From positions 1 to 13,638 of the forward strand of contig CAJJPG010000041.1 of NCBI GenBank assembly GCA_905193585.1: a DNA stretch of 13,638 bases, in the 5' to 3' direction. Position 1 is the first letter of the stretch; each line of letters starts with the position of its first letter. The position numbers and the translations under genes are program-made. Positions 6,836 through 13,328 of the stretch are shown one piece after another. The DNA is from an uncultured Oscillospiraceae bacterium. GTDB lineage: Bacteria; Bacillota; Clostridia; Oscillospirales; Acutalibacteraceae. The notes under the pieces were generated by a model that ran no database searches, was not told where the DNA came from, and saw only the letters and a program-made list of their open reading frames with translations.

Positions 6836-6974
6836 GCAGCGCGTCTCTGTTTCCGGAATTACTCCCGGGGTTTAAACGCGTGTTTACGACATGCCTGCCG
6901 TGGGACATCCGCCGAATATTTCGATGCTCCCCATCCTCGTCAACCGCTATGCCATATGTACGGTCCCGGCGCTT
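6836..6974 (-). ncRNA. glmS ribozyme/riboswitch (glucosamine-6-phosphate activated)
   Basis: The minus strand carries the conserved core of the glmS ribozyme. AAGCGCC has the cleavage site between A at 6973 and G at 6972. P1 is ACCG/CGGT (6961-6964 with 6943-6946). Then come GTTGACGAGG (6935-6944), ATCGA (6921-6925) and TTCGGCGGATG (6906-6916), closing with a UCCCA strand. Peripheral helices follow: an imperfect stem at about 6886-6901 and a P4-like stem CGCGT/ACGCG (6840-6844, 6876-6880) with an inner CCGG/CCGG pair. In this class, GlcN6P is a cofactor for self-cleavage, and the 5'-OH product is degraded by RNase J, lowering GlmS when the sugar is plentiful. The 3' boundary is approximate. 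The core lies about 285 bases upstream of the glmS ATG, so a long leader separates them. Confidence 0.95.
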
Positions 6975-7040
6975 AGATTTATAAAAAATAACGGTTTTTT
7001 CTCCTTTATATTATTTTATGGCACAATATCCGTTTAATTC

Positions 7041-7069
7041 ATTTTACGCGAAAAGCAATAAAAAGTCAA
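7041..7069 (-). promoter_or_regulatory. glmS promoter
   Basis: On the minus strand, -35 TTGACT (7064-7069) and -10 TAAAAT (7041-7046) are 17 bases apart. Transcription would start near 7034, about 60 bases before the ribozyme cleavage site, as expected for a leader that is cut away. Confidence 0.75.
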
Positions 7070-7086
7070 CATTTTTTATCGGCGGT

Positions 7087-7115
7087 TTGACAAAGAGGGG
7101 CGGTTATGGTAATAT
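7087..7115 (+). promoter_or_regulatory. dapF-dapL promoter
   Basis: A perfect -35 TTGACA (7087-7092) is followed at 17 bases by TAATAT (7110-7115). The TGG just before it (7107-7109) gives an extended -10. The start near 7122 leaves a leader of only about 16 bases, just enough for the SD. The -35 boxes of this and the divergent glmS promoter are 17 bases apart. Confidence 0.75.
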
Positions 7116-7137
7116 TTTAATAAACGGAGGCGTGTGT

Positions 7138-7983
7138 ATGCAAAAAATCAAATTTACAAAAATGCACGGCATAGGTAACGACTATATATACATTAACTGC
7201 TTTGAGCAGAAAATAGAAGACCCGCAAAAGCTGGCTATACGTATGTCGCCCAGAAGAACGTCGGTCGGCAGCGACGGACTTATACTTATTTGCCCGTCTG
7301 ATACAGCGGACGCGAAAATGCGTATGTTCAATATGGACGGCAGCGAGGGCAAAATGTGCGGCAACGGAATACGCTGCGTGGGGAAATACCTTTACGATAA
7401 CGGCATTGCGAAAAAGGACGTTATAACGGTGGAGACCTTAAGCGGTATTAAAACCCTTAAAATCGAGGCGGAAAACGGAAAAGCCGAGTTTGTAACTGTG
7501 GATATGGGTAAGCCTGTTTTAACCCCGCGCGATATTCCCGTGATTTTTGACGGCGAGCGTATGATAAACGAGCCGCTTAAAATAGCGGGAAAGGAATACC
7601 GCATAACCGCAGTATCAATGGGAAACCCGCACGCGGTGGTTTTTTGCGGCGATGTGCAGGGGCTTGACCTTGAAAAAACAGGACCCGCCTTTGAAAACGC
7701 GCCCATATTCCCCGAAAGGGTAAATACCGAATTTATACGCGTTATAAGCAGCACCGAGCTTGAAATGCGGGTGTGGGAGCGCGGCAGCGGGGAAACCTTT
7801 GCCTGCGGCACGGGCGCTTGCGCGGCGGTGGTTGCGGCAGTGCTGAACGGGCACTGCAAGCGCGGCGAGGAAATAACCGTAAGGCTTAAATGCGGTGATT
7901 TAATGATAACTTATGCCGAAAATTCGCACGTATATATGCGGGGAGCGGCTGAAAAAGTATATGACGGGGTGTATGAATTATGA
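7138..7983 (+). CDS. dapF: diaminopimelate epimerase
   Basis: DapF interconverts LL- and meso-diaminopimelate in the cytoplasm, supplying peptidoglycan cross-links and lysine. The 281-residue protein has the normal length and both catalytic cysteines: C74 in MCGNGIRC and C223 in ACGTGAC. The phosphate-like and substrate-binding motifs are also present, namely KMHGIGNDY (8-16), FNMDGSEG (64-71), MGNPHAV (161-167), NTEF (196-199) and ERGSGET (214-220). The start is ATG 7138, with GGAGG (7126-7130) 7 bases upstream. The longer open frame from 7018 crosses the promoter and is not coding. The stop overlaps the next start by 4 bases (ATGA), which couples it to dapL, whose product is the DapF substrate. 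Confidence 0.97.
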   Translation: MQKIKFTKMHGIGNDYIYINCFEQKIEDPQKLAIRMSPRRTSVGSDGLILICPSDTADAKMRMFNMDGSEGKMCGNGIRCVGKYLYDNGIAKKDVITVETLSGIKTLKIEAENGKAEFVTVDMGKPVLTPRDIPVIFDGERMINEPLKIAGKEYRITAVSMGNPHAVVFCGDVQGLDLEKTGPAFENAPIFPERVNTEFIRVISSTELEMRVWERGSGETFACGTGACAAVVAAVLNGHCKRGEEITVRLKCGDLMITYAENSHVYMRGAAEKVYDGVYEL

Positions 7984-9176
7984 GTTTGAATATCAAGTTA
8001 AACGAAAATTATTTTAATGTGAAAAAGAGCTATCTTTTTTCGGAAATTGCCAAAAGGGTAAAGGAATATTCCGCCGAAAACCCCGATAAAAGGATTATAA
8101 GGCTGGGCATAGGGGACGTTACTCTGCCGCTGCCCGAGGTGGCTGTAAAAGCGCTTAAAAGCGCGGCGGACGAAATGGGCAGCGCCGCTACCTTCAGGGG
8201 CTATGCGCCCGAATACGGCTACGACTTTTTAAGGAAAAAAATAGCCGATTATTATAAGCGCTTTTCGGTTAACAGAAATTCCGAGGAAATATATGTATCC
8301 GACGGGGCTAAAAGCGACGTCGGCAATATAGTTGATATTTTGGGCGATAATGAAATACTTATACCCGACCCCGTGTACCCCGTGTATCTTGACAGTAATA
8401 TTATGAGCGGGCATAAAATCAGCTTTTTAAAGGGCACGTGCGAAAACGGATTTTTACCGCTGCCTGATAATACCGAGAAAAAGCCCTATGTTATTTATCT
8501 TTGCTCGCCCAATAACCCGACCGGTGCGGTTTACAGCCGCGGGCAGCTGAAAGTTTGGGTTGACTTTGCAAACGAGACCGGCTCGCTTATAATATTCGAT
8601 TCGGCTTACGAGGCGTTTATAAGCGGTGATTACCCCCACTCTATATATGAAATTGAGGGAGCGGACAGCTGCGCCGTTGAAATTTGCAGCTTTTCAAAAA
8701 CTGCGGGCTTTACCGGCACGCGCTGTGCCTGGAGTGTATTCCCCGATGAACTGACAGTGGGTGATACTAAGCTTTCGGCGCTTTGGGCAAGGCGGCAGGC
8801 TACTAAATTCAACGGTGTGCCGTATATTGTTCAGCGCGCCGCCGAGGCGGTTTTGACCGACGAGGGAATAAAGGAATGTAAAGCCCTTGTGGAGTATTAT
8901 ATGGAAAACGCCCGCATAATAGGCGGGGCGCTTAAAAAAAGCGGCATTGAATTTGTAGGCGGGCAAAATTCACCGTATTTATGGCTTAAATGCCCGGGCA
9001 ATGCAGGCTCATGGGAGTTTTTTGATTATCTGCTTAAAAACGCGCAGCTTGTGGGAACTCCCGGCGCGGGCTTCGGCGAGGCGGGCGAGGGCTATTTCCG
9101 CCTGACCTCTTTCGGCAACAGAGAGAATACTCTTGAAGCGGCAAAGCGTTTAGAAACGCTTTTCAAAAAGGGCTGA
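7980..9176 (+). CDS. dapL: LL-diaminopimelate aminotransferase
   Basis: DapL converts tetrahydrodipicolinate directly to LL-diaminopimelate using glutamate as amino donor, bypassing the acylated routes (DapD/C/E). The 398-residue PLP enzyme is of fold type I. It shows RLGIGDVTLPLP (41-52) and FRGYAPEYGYDFLR (72-85), the DapL-specific substrate region. SPNNPTG (176-182), FDSAYEAFI (206-214) and the PLP lysine K240 in SFSKTAGFTGTR also match, as does the carboxylate-binding arginine R374 in GYFRLTSFG. Length and motifs fit DapL rather than generic aspartate aminotransferases. Its pairing with dapF, sharing an ATGA overlap, makes the call secure. The SD is weak (GGGG at 7966-7969), so translation probably depends on coupling to dapF. 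No canonical terminator follows. Confidence 0.95.
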   Translation: MSLNIKLNENYFNVKKSYLFSEIAKRVKEYSAENPDKRIIRLGIGDVTLPLPEVAVKALKSAADEMGSAATFRGYAPEYGYDFLRKKIADYYKRFSVNRNSEEIYVSDGAKSDVGNIVDILGDNEILIPDPVYPVYLDSNIMSGHKISFLKGTCENGFLPLPDNTEKKPYVIYLCSPNNPTGAVYSRGQLKVWVDFANETGSLIIFDSAYEAFISGDYPHSIYEIEGADSCAVEICSFSKTAGFTGTRCAWSVFPDELTVGDTKLSALWARRQATKFNGVPYIVQRAAEAVLTDEGIKECKALVEYYMENARIIGGALKKSGIEFVGGQNSPYLWLKCPGNAGSWEFFDYLLKNAQLVGTPGAGFGEAGEGYFRLTSFGNRENTLEAAKRLETLFKKG

Positions 9177-9242
9177 TATTGCTTTACAGCGTCTTAAATA
9201 ATACATCATTTGACATTTATTGATTTATTTTCAATAAAAATG

Positions 9243-9270
9243 TTGCATTTTGCGTTATTAGTGTTATAAT
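9243..9270 (+). promoter_or_regulatory. promoter of the two small unknown genes
   Basis: An extended -10, TGT-TATAAT (9262-9270), is preceded at 16 bases by -35 TTGCAT (9243-9248). The start would be near 9277. Just upstream, an AT-only inverted repeat (9216-9223 and 9231-9238) might bind a regulator but is not a recognisable terminator. Confidence 0.65.
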
Positions 9271-9294
9271 GTAATTGCAGACAGAAGGGAAGTG

Positions 9295-9687
9295 ATGCTT
9301 ATGGACAGACCGAGTATTAAGCGAATTGCAAGCGCTTGTGTAATTACGGTTACGCTGCTTTGCATATTGTTAATAAAGGCTGATTTTATTGCCGCGCGCT
9401 ATTCCGAGTATCACAATTCGGTCACCGAGGCATCATACGAACCGGTAGATATTGATAAAATAAAAAAAACATCCTCTTACCGAATCGTACCGCCGTCTCG
9501 AAATAATTGCCGCAATCATAAAATTTCCTTGTACGAGCGTAAAGTTTCCGTGCTTCACGACGCGCTTATTTCAATAGGATATGAAATTAAAAATTCAGAT
9601 ACACTTCAAATACTTTCGGTATTTGAGGAAAATAACAAAACTATTCTATATGACGTTATTACATATTTAGGGAGATATTTATCCTGA
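9295..9687 (+). CDS. small membrane-anchored protein of unknown function
   Basis: I do not recognise this 130-residue protein. A short basic N-terminus (DRPSIKR) is followed by one hydrophobic helix (about 12-30, ASACVITVTLLCILLI), so it is probably a single-pass membrane protein with the C-terminal part outside. The remainder is polar. A basic stretch at about 62-83 includes SRNNCRNHK and is followed by predicted helices up to YLGRYLS. The ATG at 9295 follows AAGGGA (9285-9290) closely. The ATG at 9301 is also possible and gives 128 residues. The gene has its own promoter, is richer in A and T than dapL, and is followed by a 50-residue gene in the same transcript. No catalytic motif is visible. 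Confidence 0.7.
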   Translation: MLMDRPSIKRIASACVITVTLLCILLIKADFIAARYSEYHNSVTEASYEPVDIDKIKKTSSYRIVPPSRNNCRNHKISLYERKVSVLHDALISIGYEIKNSDTLQILSVFEENNKTILYDVITYLGRYLS

Positions 9688-9720
9688 AAATTACTTCTTT
9701 TTTCATAGCTTAAATAATGT

Positions 9721-9728
9721 AAAGGGAG
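9721..9728 (+). promoter_or_regulatory. SD that decides the TTG start of the 50-residue gene
   Basis: AAAGGGAG is followed after 8 bases by TTG at 9737. The purine tract at 9782-9788 is only 2 bases from the internal ATG (9791) and is better read as Glu codons. Confidence 0.55.
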
Positions 9729-9736
9729 CAATAGAA

Positions 9737-9889
9737 TTGTGTAACAACCAGGGAAATAATTATTTTTTAATAACCTTTAAAGAGGAGGAAATGCTGCGGC
9801 AGTTAAGAGAGCTTTCGGAGGATGACCGAAAGGAAATTGAAAGAAGATTTTTAGAAATTGCCGTTAAATACGCAGAGTGGGGCAAATAA
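9737..9889 (+). CDS. 50-residue charged helical protein, unknown function, TTG start
   Basis: A short gene reading M-CNNQGNNYFLITFKEEE followed by a highly charged stretch (LRELSEDDRKEIERRFLEIAVKYAEWGK). From residue 16 to the end it looks like one amphipathic helix, which suggests a protein-protein or small regulatory role. I do not recognise a family. The start is supported by the SD AAAGGGAG 8 bases upstream. An internal ATG at 9791 would leave 32 residues but has a badly spaced SD. It lies 49 bases after the membrane-protein gene, and a strong terminator starts 24 bases after the stop, so the two genes share a transcript. Confidence 0.55.
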   Translation: MCNNQGNNYFLITFKEEEMLRQLRELSEDDRKEIERRFLEIAVKYAEWGK

Positions 9890-9913
9890 CCCGCCGCGCG
9901 GTGTAGCGTATTC

Positions 9914-9950
9914 ATCAGCCGTGACCCATATCGGGTCACGGCTGATTTTT
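9914..9950 (+). terminator. strong intrinsic terminator
   Basis: A perfect 14-bp GC-rich stem (9914-9927 with 9933-9946) and a 5-base loop are followed by TTTT. It ends the small-gene transcript and insulates the feo promoter downstream. Confidence 0.93.
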
Positions 9951-10141
9951 ATGTTTATGAAATCTACCTTATAAATTATGATATCCGAGCTTAGCTTGTC
10001 CTAAAATTTTGCGTTATACTTTGTTCTCGGACATAATTCGACAGGGATTTTTTAACGAATTGTAAATTTGCACAGTTAGCCCCTGAAATAAATTGACCAA
10101 TTTTACATTTTGCCGAAAAACATAAAATTTTCAAAAAAATA
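9951..10141. other. AT-rich intergenic stretch with no recognised gene
   Basis: I see no coding frame with an SD, no tRNA and no known RNA family. The only structure noted is a distant inverted repeat, TCCGAG (9984-9989) and CTCGGA (10026-10031). A TATACT (10015-10020) lacks a properly spaced -35 box. Confidence 0.5.
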
Positions 10142-10170
10142 TTGACATAAGGGCGGTAAAGATATAAAAT
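10142..10170 (+). promoter_or_regulatory. feo operon promoter
   Basis: A perfect -35 TTGACA (10142-10147) and TAAAAT (10165-10170) are 17 bases apart. The start would be near 10177, inside the first large palindrome, so a bound repressor would cover the start point. Confidence 0.8.
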
Positions 10171-10173
10171 ATT

Positions 10174-10199
10174 AATAGGTTAGCGCTCGCTAACCTATT
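10174..10199. promoter_or_regulatory. feo operator 1, long palindrome at the transcription start
   Basis: Arms AATAGGTTAGCG (10174-10185) and CGCTAACCTATT (10188-10199) are perfectly complementary across a 2-base centre. It contains the core TTAGC-GCTC-GCTAA (10180-10193). The outer half-sites TAGGTTAG and CTAACCTA resemble DtxR/IdeR iron-box halves, but here they are pushed apart by about 6 bases. A metal-responsive repressor is inferred. The transcribed copy could also form a stable 5' hairpin. Confidence 0.7.
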
Positions 10200-10213
10200 T
10201 ATCGAGCAAAAAG

Positions 10214-10227
10214 TTAGCAAGCGCTAA
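10214..10227. promoter_or_regulatory. feo operator 2
   Basis: TTAGC-AAGC-GCTAA repeats the core of operator 1, centre to centre 34 bases away, and lies in the leader just before the feoA SD. It is flanked by A-rich sequence on the left and TTTTT on the right. Confidence 0.6.
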
Positions 10228-10253
10228 TTTTTATATGATTGGAGATATGCATA

Positions 10254-10466
10254 ATGATGCCGCTGTTATTAGCCAATGTAGGAGAAGAAAACGTTATAAA
10301 GAAGATAGGCGGCAGCCCCGAGGTAAAGCAGCACCTTGAAAACCTCGGCTTTGTCGTTGGGGGCAACGTAACAATCGTTAATACCATGGGCGGAAATCTT
10401 ATTGTCAACGTTAAGGAGACCCGCGTTGCGGTAAGCCGCGAAATGGCGCAAAAAATAATGATTTAA
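10254..10466 (+). CDS. feoA: FeoA-domain protein (first copy)
   Basis: A 70-residue SH3-like FeoA protein. FeoA is a small cytoplasmic partner of the FeoB ferrous iron transporter, thought to regulate its GTPase part. The family pattern is visible: LANVGEENVIKKIGG, then the helix PEVKQHLENLGFVVGGNVTIVN, then GGNLIVNVKETRVAVSREMAQKIMI with the typical 'G...V.....R.A+S..MA..I' ending. It starts at ATG 10254, after the SD GGAGA (10241-10245). The in-frame TTG at 10239 overlaps that SD and is not the start. It is the leader gene of the operon, 29 bases before a second feoA. The two copies differ widely, so they may act as a heteromeric pair. Confidence 0.93.
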   Translation: MMPLLLANVGEENVIKKIGGSPEVKQHLENLGFVVGGNVTIVNTMGGNLIVNVKETRVAVSREMAQKIMI

Positions 10467-10495
10467 GCAATAAATCTGATAAGGAGGAGAAACAG

Positions 10496-10717
10496 ATGAA
10501 AACTTTGAAGGACACAAAGGTAGGCGAGACCGTAAAGGTCGTAAAGCTTACGGGCGAGGGCGCTGTAAAGCGCAGAATTATGGATATGGGCATTACCAAA
10601 GGCGTTGAAGTGCATATCCGTAAGGTAGCCCCCTTAGGCGACCCGGTAGAAGTTACCGTGCGCGGCTATGAGTTATCACTCAGAAAAGCCGACGCGGAAA
10701 TGATCGAGGTTGAATAA
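10496..10717 (+). CDS. feoA: FeoA-domain protein (second copy)
   Basis: A 73-residue FeoA protein with the classic sequence pattern: LKDTKVGETVKVVKLTGEG, the helix AVKRRIMDMGITKGVEVHIRKVAPLGDPVEVTV in the usual 'RR.l.dmGi..G..v.v...aPlgdP' form, and GYELSLRKADAEMIEV. It is closer to the textbook FeoA consensus than the first copy. The ATG at 10496 has a strong SD, AAGGAGG (10481-10487), at 8 bases. Two feoA genes before feoB are common in Clostridia. The 79-base gap to feoB is unusually wide for this operon and contains the third palindrome. Confidence 0.95.
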   Translation: MKTLKDTKVGETVKVVKLTGEGAVKRRIMDMGITKGVEVHIRKVAPLGDPVEVTVRGYELSLRKADAEMIEVE

Positions 10718-10758
10718 GCTTTTTTCGGGAGCGGTTCCCCATATTTTAAGTCTCGGGG

Positions 10759-10772
10759 TTAGCCCGGGCTAA
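10759..10772. promoter_or_regulatory. feo operator 3, between feoA and feoB
   Basis: TTAGC-CCGG-GCTAA is a fully self-complementary 14-mer with the same ten fixed bases as operators 1 and 2. It ends 24 bases before the feoB ATG. I see no convincing promoter at the right spacing beside it, so it could be a roadblock, an internal operator, or an RNA hairpin in the feoB leader. Confidence 0.55.
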
Positions 10773-10796
10773 TCAAAGAAAGAGAGAGGAAAAGCT

Positions 10797-13295
10797 ATGA
10801 GTATAAGAATTGCCCTTGCGGGCAACCCGAACTGCGGTAAAACTACCCTGTTCAATGCACTTACCGGCTCCAACCAGTTTGTAGGTAACTGGCCGGGCGT
10901 TACGGTAGAGAAAAAAGAAGGTAAGCTTAAAAAGCACGACGGCGTTATAATCACCGACCTGCCGGGCATTTATTCCCTGTCGCCTTACACACTTGAAGAG
11001 GTTGTTGCGAGAAATTACCTTATTACAGAGCGTCCCGACGCGATACTGAACATTATCGACGGAACAAACCTTGAAAGAAACCTTTATTTAACCACACAGC
11101 TTGTAGAGCTTGGCATACCGGTAGTTATCGCCATTAACATGATGGACGTTGTTCGTAAAAACGGCGATAAGATAAATACCGAGGAGCTTTCGCGTCAGTT
11201 AGGCTGCAAAATAGTTGAAATTTCCGCCCTTAAGGGTACGGGAATTACCGAGGCTGCCGAGGCTGCAATAGACGCGGCAGAGCACACCAAGACCATTCCG
11301 CAGCACAGCTTTTCAGGCACTGTTGAGCACGCTATCGCCCACATTGAGGAAGCGGCGGTTCACAATATGCCAGAAGAACAGCAGCGCTGGTACGCAATAA
11401 AGATTTTCGAGCGCGACGATAAAGTACTCGCTCAGTTAAAGCTTGACGGCACGGTTCTGGCACATATCGAAAACGATATTAAGGCTGCCGAAAAGGAATG
11501 TGACGACGACGCCGAGAGTATTATTACAAACGAGCGTTATCTCTACATAGCTTCCATTATAAAGGCTTGCTACAAGAAGAAAAATGTCGGTCAGTTGTCC
11601 ACCTCGGATAAAATCGACCGCGTAGTTACAAACCGCTGGCTCGGTCTTCCGATATTCGCGCTTGTAATGTTCCTTGTTTATTACATATCAATGGTAACCG
11701 TAGGCTCTGCCGCTACCGACTGGGCAAACGACGGACTTTTCGGCGACGGCTGGCACCTTTTGGGCATAGGCTCTAAGGCTTACAGCGCTGACGCAGACGA
11801 TTTCACCGCGGCTTCTCAGGCTGTTCAGGCGTTCGCCGAAATTGAAGTGGGTGCGGATGATTTTGACGCTGACAAGGCTCTTGATGAAATAAAGAGCTTC
11901 ACCACCGATTCAAAGACCGCCAAGGTTGATGTTGAAGATGAGGAAACTCTGGCTGTAAACACCATGACGGCTTACTACTCCGAAATTCCCTCAAACCTTT
12001 CTAAGGCAGAGGAAGAGGAAACGGTTGCAATGTCCTATAAGGACGCTGTTTCCTACTTCGAGAAAAACGGCTTTGACGAGCCCGATCCTGCCGATTACGG
12101 CGTATGGGTTCCCGGTATACCGGTGCTCGTGGGCGACGGACTTGATAAAGCAGGCGCTGCCGATTGGCTGGCGGGTCTTATTAACGACGGTATCGTAGCC
12201 GGCGTTGGCGCGGTTCTCGGCTTTGTTCCGCAGATGCTCGTTCTGTTCTTACTCCTTGCGTTCCTTGAGGCGTGCGGTTATATGTCACGTATCGCATTCG
12301 TGCTTGACCGTATCTTCCGAAAGTTCGGTCTTTCGGGTAAATCGTTCATACCTATGCTTATAGGCACAGGCTGCGGCGTTCCCGGAATTATGGCTTCGCG
12401 TACCATTGAAAATGAGCGCGACCGCCGTATGACCATTATGACAACTACATTCATCCCCTGCGGCGCTAAGGTTCCGTTTATCGCAATGATTGCGGGCGCT
12501 ATCTTCAGCAATTCCGCCTGGGTTGCAACCTCGGCTTACTTTATAGGTATGGCTGCAATAATCGTTTCGGGCATTATGCTTAAGAAAACAAAGATGTTCT
12601 CAGGTGAGCCTGCTCCGTTCGTTATGGAGCTGCCGGCTTACCACTGGCCGACACTCGGCAACGTTCTCCGCTCAATGTGGGAGCGCGGCTGGTCCTTCAT
12701 AAAGAAGGCTGGTACAATAATCCTTCTTTCCACCATACTTGTTTGGTTCACCACCTACTTCGGCTGGGCAGACGGCTCGTTCGGAATGCTCACTGAGGAT
12801 CAGATAGATTCCTCTATCCTTGCCAAGATCGGCGGCGCTATCGCCTGGATATTCGCTCCTCTCGGCTGGGGTAACTGGCAGGCTGCCGTTGCTTCCATTA
12901 CCGGTCTTGTTGCGAAAGAAAACATCGTTGGTACTCTCGGTATACTTTACGGCGGCGGAGACGCAAGCGTTTATCAGAACATCGCCGCTGCGTTTACCGG
13001 AATCACCGCGTATTCGTTCCTTGTGTTCAACCTGCTTTGCGCACCCTGCTTTGCGGCTATCGGCGCTATCAAGCGTGAAATGAACAGCCCGAAATGGACT
13101 TGGTTTGCAATCGGCTATCAGTGCGGCTTTGCTTACGTCATAGCTCTTATGATAAATCAGTTCGGCGGCTTGTTCACCGGCAATGTAAATGTTATAGGTC
13201 TTATCTTCGCGGTTGCGTTGCTTGCGCTTATAGTTTACATGCTGTTCCGTCCTTATAAAGAGGCTACAAAGCTTACTTCAAAAGTAAAAGCTTAA
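10797..13295 (+). CDS. feoB: ferrous iron transporter FeoB with a large acidic loop
   Basis: FeoB imports Fe(II) across the membrane. The cytoplasmic GTPase (about 1-165) has G1 GNPNCGKT (9-16), G2 T36 in WPGVTVE, G3 DLPG (54-57), G4 NMMD (114-117) and G5 SALK (143-146). The helical GDI-like domain (about 170-270) follows, and the membrane part starts with a helix at about 282-304. The pore motif GTGCGVPGIMASRT lies near 523-536, with a second half beyond 590 and a last helix near 797-820. At 832 residues it is longer than most FeoB (often 600-780). About 125 extra residues (roughly 310-437) sit between the first membrane helix and the conserved PGIPVLVGDG segment. The insert is rich in Asp and Glu. 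The SD is AGAGAGG, about 7 bases before the ATG. The gene favours TTC, CTC and TAC codons more than its neighbours, which suggests high expression. Confidence 0.97.
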   Translation: MSIRIALAGNPNCGKTTLFNALTGSNQFVGNWPGVTVEKKEGKLKKHDGVIITDLPGIYSLSPYTLEEVVARNYLITERPDAILNIIDGTNLERNLYLTTQLVELGIPVVIAINMMDVVRKNGDKINTEELSRQLGCKIVEISALKGTGITEAAEAAIDAAEHTKTIPQHSFSGTVEHAIAHIEEAAVHNMPEEQQRWYAIKIFERDDKVLAQLKLDGTVLAHIENDIKAAEKECDDDAESIITNERYLYIASIIKACYKKKNVGQLSTSDKIDRVVTNRWLGLPIFALVMFLVYYISMVTVGSAATDWANDGLFGDGWHLLGIGSKAYSADADDFTAASQAVQAFAEIEVGADDFDADKALDEIKSFTTDSKTAKVDVEDEETLAVNTMTAYYSEIPSNLSKAEEEETVAMSYKDAVSYFEKNGFDEPDPADYGVWVPGIPVLVGDGLDKAGAADWLAGLINDGIVAGVGAVLGFVPQMLVLFLLLAFLEACGYMSRIAFVLDRIFRKFGLSGKSFIPMLIGTGCGVPGIMASRTIENERDRRMTIMTTTFIPCGAKVPFIAMIAGAIFSNSAWVATSAYFIGMAAIIVSGIMLKKTKMFSGEPAPFVMELPAYHWPTLGNVLRSMWERGWSFIKKAGTIILLSTILVWFTTYFGWADGSFGMLTEDQIDSSILAKIGGAIAWIFAPLGWGNWQAAVASITGLVAKENIVGTLGILYGGGDASVYQNIAAAFTGITAYSFLVFNLLCAPCFAAIGAIKREMNSPKWTWFAIGYQCGFAYVIALMINQFGGLFTGNVNVIGLIFAVALLALIVYMLFRPYKEATKLTSKVKA

Positions 13296-13328
13296 AAAAA
13301 CATCTATTCTTTGAAAGGAGTCTTCTGT

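Noticed and set aside
7018..7137. An open frame extending DapF by 40 residues
   Set aside because: It crosses both divergent promoters, and the GGAGG before 7138 together with the family N-terminus MQKIKFTKMHGIGND fixes the start.
9216..9238. AT-only inverted repeat after dapL as a terminator
   Set aside because: The stem has almost no GC pairs and no U-tract, and it sits next to a promoter, so a regulator site is equally likely.
9791..9889. A 32-residue gene starting at the ATG at 9791
   Set aside because: The AGGAGG tract is only 2 bases before the ATG and reads as Glu codons. The TTG at 9737 has a correctly spaced SD.
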